Shown here piece by piece: positions 4,359 through 6,302 of a DNA stretch of 6,302 nt. The number at the start of each line of letters is the position of its first letter. The first letter of the stretch is position 1. The stretch is taken from assembly GCA_020627645.1 (NCBI GenBank), contig JAHDGN010000202.1:1-6302 (forward strand), written 5' to 3'. A program made the position numbers and the translations under genes. Under the pieces are notes generated by a model. It had not been told where the DNA came from and made no database searches. It worked only from the letters and a program-made list of their open reading frames with translations. Source of the stretch: Akkermansiaceae bacterium. Lineage in GTDB: Bacteria > Verrucomicrobiota > Verrucomicrobiia > Verrucomicrobiales > Akkermansiaceae.

Positions 4359-6302
4359 ATGAATAATTTTACCCCAAGAGCACAGCAGGTTCTTTCGCTT
4401 GCGCGGAAGGAGGCCGATCGTTTCAATCACAATTACATCGGAACTGAGCATGTTTTGCTGGGTTTGATCAAGCTAGGCCAGGGAGTGGCGGTGAGTGTTT
4501 TGCAACGGATGGGATTGGATTTGGAGTCGGTTCGGATGGAGGTTGAGAAGGAGGTGGGGACGGGTCCGGAGACTCAGGAATCTACAAACATCCCGTATAC
4601 GCCAAGGGTGAAGAAGGTTTTGGCTCTTGCGAATAAGGAAGCGAATCAGTTGAACCATTCTTATGTGGGGACGGAGCATATTCTATTGGGGTTGTTGCGT
4701 GAGGGAGAGGGCATGGCTGCGCGGGTGTTATCGAGTTTGAGCATTGATCTGCAGACGACTCGCAATGAGGTGTTGGCGGAAATTGATCCGAATTTTTCAT
4801 CTGACGAATCAGAGGATGATTTTGATTTCGATGATGATGATGACTTGGATTTGGATGGTGGGCCGGAGGATGGTGAGGGAAAAAGCAAGACGCCTGCTTT
4901 GAAGGCCTTCGGTCGGGATTTGACCAAGTTGGCAGAAAATGGAGATTTGGATCCGGTGATTGGGCGGGCTCCTGAGATTGAGCGAGTGATTCAGATCTTG
5001 TGCCGTCGGACCAAAAATAATCCGGTTTTGGTTGGTGAGGCTGGGGTTGGTAAAACGGCGATTGTTGAGGGCCTAGCTCAGGAAATTGCGGCGGGAGATG
5101 TTCCTGAAATTTTGAGGGATAAGAAAGTGGTGACCTTAGATTTGGCTTTGATGGTTGCTGGGACAAAATACCGGGGGCAGTTCGAGGAGAGGATTAAGGC
5201 CGTGATGGATGAGATTCGGAAGGTGAAGAATGTCATTTTGTTTATTGATGAGTTGCACACCATTGTGGGTGCTGGTTCGGCGGAGGGTGCGATGGATGCT
5301 TCCAATATTATTAAACCAGCTTTGAGCAGGTCTGAGTTGCAGTGTATCGGGGCGACGACATTGAATGAGTTCAGGAAACATATTGAGAAGGATTCTGCGT
5401 TAGAACGCCGTTTCCAGCAGGTGAAAGTGGATGAGCCTTCGACTGAAGATGCCATTGAAATCATGAAGGGGCTTCGAGAGAAGTACGAGAGCCATCACAA
5501 GGTGAGGTATTCTGATGATGCTCTTGAGGCTTCGGTGAAGTTAACTGCACGTTATTTGACGAGCCGATTTTTGCCTGACAAGGCGATTGATGTGGTGGAT
5601 GAGGCGGGAGCAAGGGCTCGAATTGCAACGATGACGCGTCCGGCAGGCTTGAAGGAGTTGGAGGCTCGGATTGCGGAAATCAATGAGGAGAAGGTTGCTG
5701 CGATTAATGATCAAAATTTTGAGAAGGCGGCTTCACTTCGCGACGAGGAGAAGACGACGAGGAAGGAGTTGGAGGAGAAGATTGAGGGATGGAAAGGGGA
5801 GAGTGAGGAGAAGATTGTTGATATTGTGGAAGACGACATTATGGCTGTTGTTTCGAAGTGGACAGGAGTGCCACTTCAGCGGATGGAGCAGAAGGAAGCG
5901 GCCAAGTTACTGAAGATGGAGGAAGACCTCAAGGGGATGGTGATTGGTCAGGATGAGGCGGTGTCGGCGATTTCGAAAGCTTTGAGGCGTTCGCGTGCTG
6001 ATTTGAAGGATCCTCGGAGACCGATTGGGTCATTTTTGTTCCTTGGGCCAACTGGGGTAGGGAAGACTTATTTGGCGAGAAACTTGGCGGACTTTATGTT
6101 CGGAGACCCGGAGTCCTTGATTCAGATCGATATGTCTGAATACATGGAAAAGTTTAGTGCGAGTCGTTTGATTGGGTCGCCTCCGGGATATGTTGGGTAT
6201 GAGGAAGGTGGTCAGTTGTCGGAAGCTGTGCGTCGGCGTCCGTATTCGGTTGTTTTGTTTGATGAGGTAGAGAAGGCTCATCGTGATGTGATGAATTTAC
6301 TT
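4359..6302 (+). CDS. clpC: ClpC, AAA+ unfoldase of the ClpCP protease (3' end outside window)
   Basis: This Hsp100 ATPase unfolds tagged proteins and threads them into ClpP. The frame is open to the window end: 648 residues of an expected 800 or more. Two Clp_N repeats lie at about 4-66 and 80-142. Each keeps the GTEH glutamate (E30, E106) corresponding to the phospho-arginine docking glutamates E32 and E106 of Bacillus ClpC. An acidic linker (149-166, 13 of 18 residues D or E) follows. AAA1 has Walker A GEAGVGKT (226-233), pore-loop Y271, Walker B ILFIDE (293-298) and arginine fingers R350/R351. A middle domain with a UVR-like segment (about 430-465) separates it from AAA2, with Walker A GPTGVGKT (563-570), pore-loop GYVG (610-613) and Walker B VVLFDE (631-636). 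AAA2 Walker A is followed by Tyr where most relatives have Glu. The ClpP-docking loop and sensor 2 lie beyond the window. No Shine-Dalgarno sequence precedes the ATG. Confidence 0.97.
   Translation, partial: MNNFTPRAQQVLSLARKEADRFNHNYIGTEHVLLGLIKLGQGVAVSVLQRMGLDLESVRMEVEKEVGTGPETQESTNIPYTPRVKKVLALANKEANQLNHSYVGTEHILLGLLREGEGMAARVLSSLSIDLQTTRNEVLAEIDPNFSSDESEDDFDFDDDDDLDLDGGPEDGEGKSKTPALKAFGRDLTKLAENGDLDPVIGRAPEIERVIQILCRRTKNNPVLVGEAGVGKTAIVEGLAQEIAAGDVPEILRDKKVVTLDLALMVAGTKYRGQFEERIKAVMDEIRKVKNVILFIDELHTIVGAGSAEGAMDASNIIKPALSRSELQCIGATTLNEFRKHIEKDSALERRFQQVKVDEPSTEDAIEIMKGLREKYESHHKVRYSDDALEASVKLTARYLTSRFLPDKAIDVVDEAGARARIATMTRPAGLKELEARIAEINEEKVAAINDQNFEKAASLRDEEKTTRKELEEKIEGWKGESEEKIVDIVEDDIMAVVSKWTGVPLQRMEQKEAAKLLKMEEDLKGMVIGQDEAVSAISKALRRSRADLKDPRRPIGSFLFLGPTGVGKTYLARNLADFMFGDPESLIQIDMSEYMEKFSASRLIGSPPGYVGYEEGGQLSEAVRRRPYSVVLFDEVEKAHRDVMNLL

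Noticed and set aside
4582..5166. Minus-strand proline/serine-rich open frame of 194 codons inside clpC
   Set aside because: It is antisense to the conserved Clp N-domain and AAA1 coding sequence and has no motif; it is a product of strand composition.
5671..5913. Arginine-rich plus-strand open frame inside clpC
   Set aside because: It is an out-of-frame reading of the GAG/AAG-rich codons of the ClpC middle-domain coiled coil.

Overview
The window carries three plus-strand gene blocks and two minus-strand genes from an unidentified bacterium. The core is an arginine-phosphorylation protein quality-control cassette, mcsA-mcsB-clpC. Upstream of it are a minus-strand SAM-dependent methyltransferase, a divergent plus-strand hemB, and a minus-strand short-chain dehydrogenase. 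A member of the PVC superphylum, probably Verrucomicrobiota, is my best guess. The reasons are the ClpC sequence style, McsA/McsB without a ctsR gene in front, and a plant-like aspartate-type HemB. No rRNA or other phylogenetic marker is present, so this is inference.

Layout: 1-186 is AT-rich and holds no gene I can support. It has overlapping inverted repeats ahead of a T-run and ends in a hairpin that looks like a two-way terminator. 187-777 (-) is the methyltransferase. 778-833 is a very short divergent intergenic region with -10-like boxes close to both starts. 834-1811 (+) is hemB. hemB converges on the SDR gene 1846-2634 (-), with a GC hairpin lying over the hemB stop codon. 2635-2732 is a second divergent intergenic region with a perfect inverted repeat next to the SDR start. 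2733-3242 (mcsA), 3239-4330 (mcsB) and 4359-6302 (clpC, cut off by the window end) run in one direction. mcsA and mcsB overlap by an ATGA junction and clpC follows after 28 bases, so the three are very likely one operon.

How they work together: in characterised Bacillota, McsA activates the protein-arginine kinase McsB, McsB marks damaged proteins with phospho-arginine, and the N-terminal domain of the unfoldase ClpC reads that mark and feeds the protein to ClpP. Writer and reader residues are conserved here: the McsB catalytic residues, its RDxxRA motif, and the ClpC N-domain glutamates E30 and E106. hemB (tetrapyrrole synthesis), the SDR (perhaps sugar-acid metabolism) and the methyltransferase have no evident link to the cassette.

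Composition: G exceeds C on the plus strand in both plus- and minus-strand genes that I sampled, which suggests replication-linked skew. This skew probably explains the long proline/serine-rich antisense reading frames, which I do not regard as genes. I found no mobile element, CRISPR array, tRNA or rRNA, and no clearly undescribed system. The most interesting points are the ctsR-less cassette, the acidic ClpC linker and several regulatory-looking inverted repeats.
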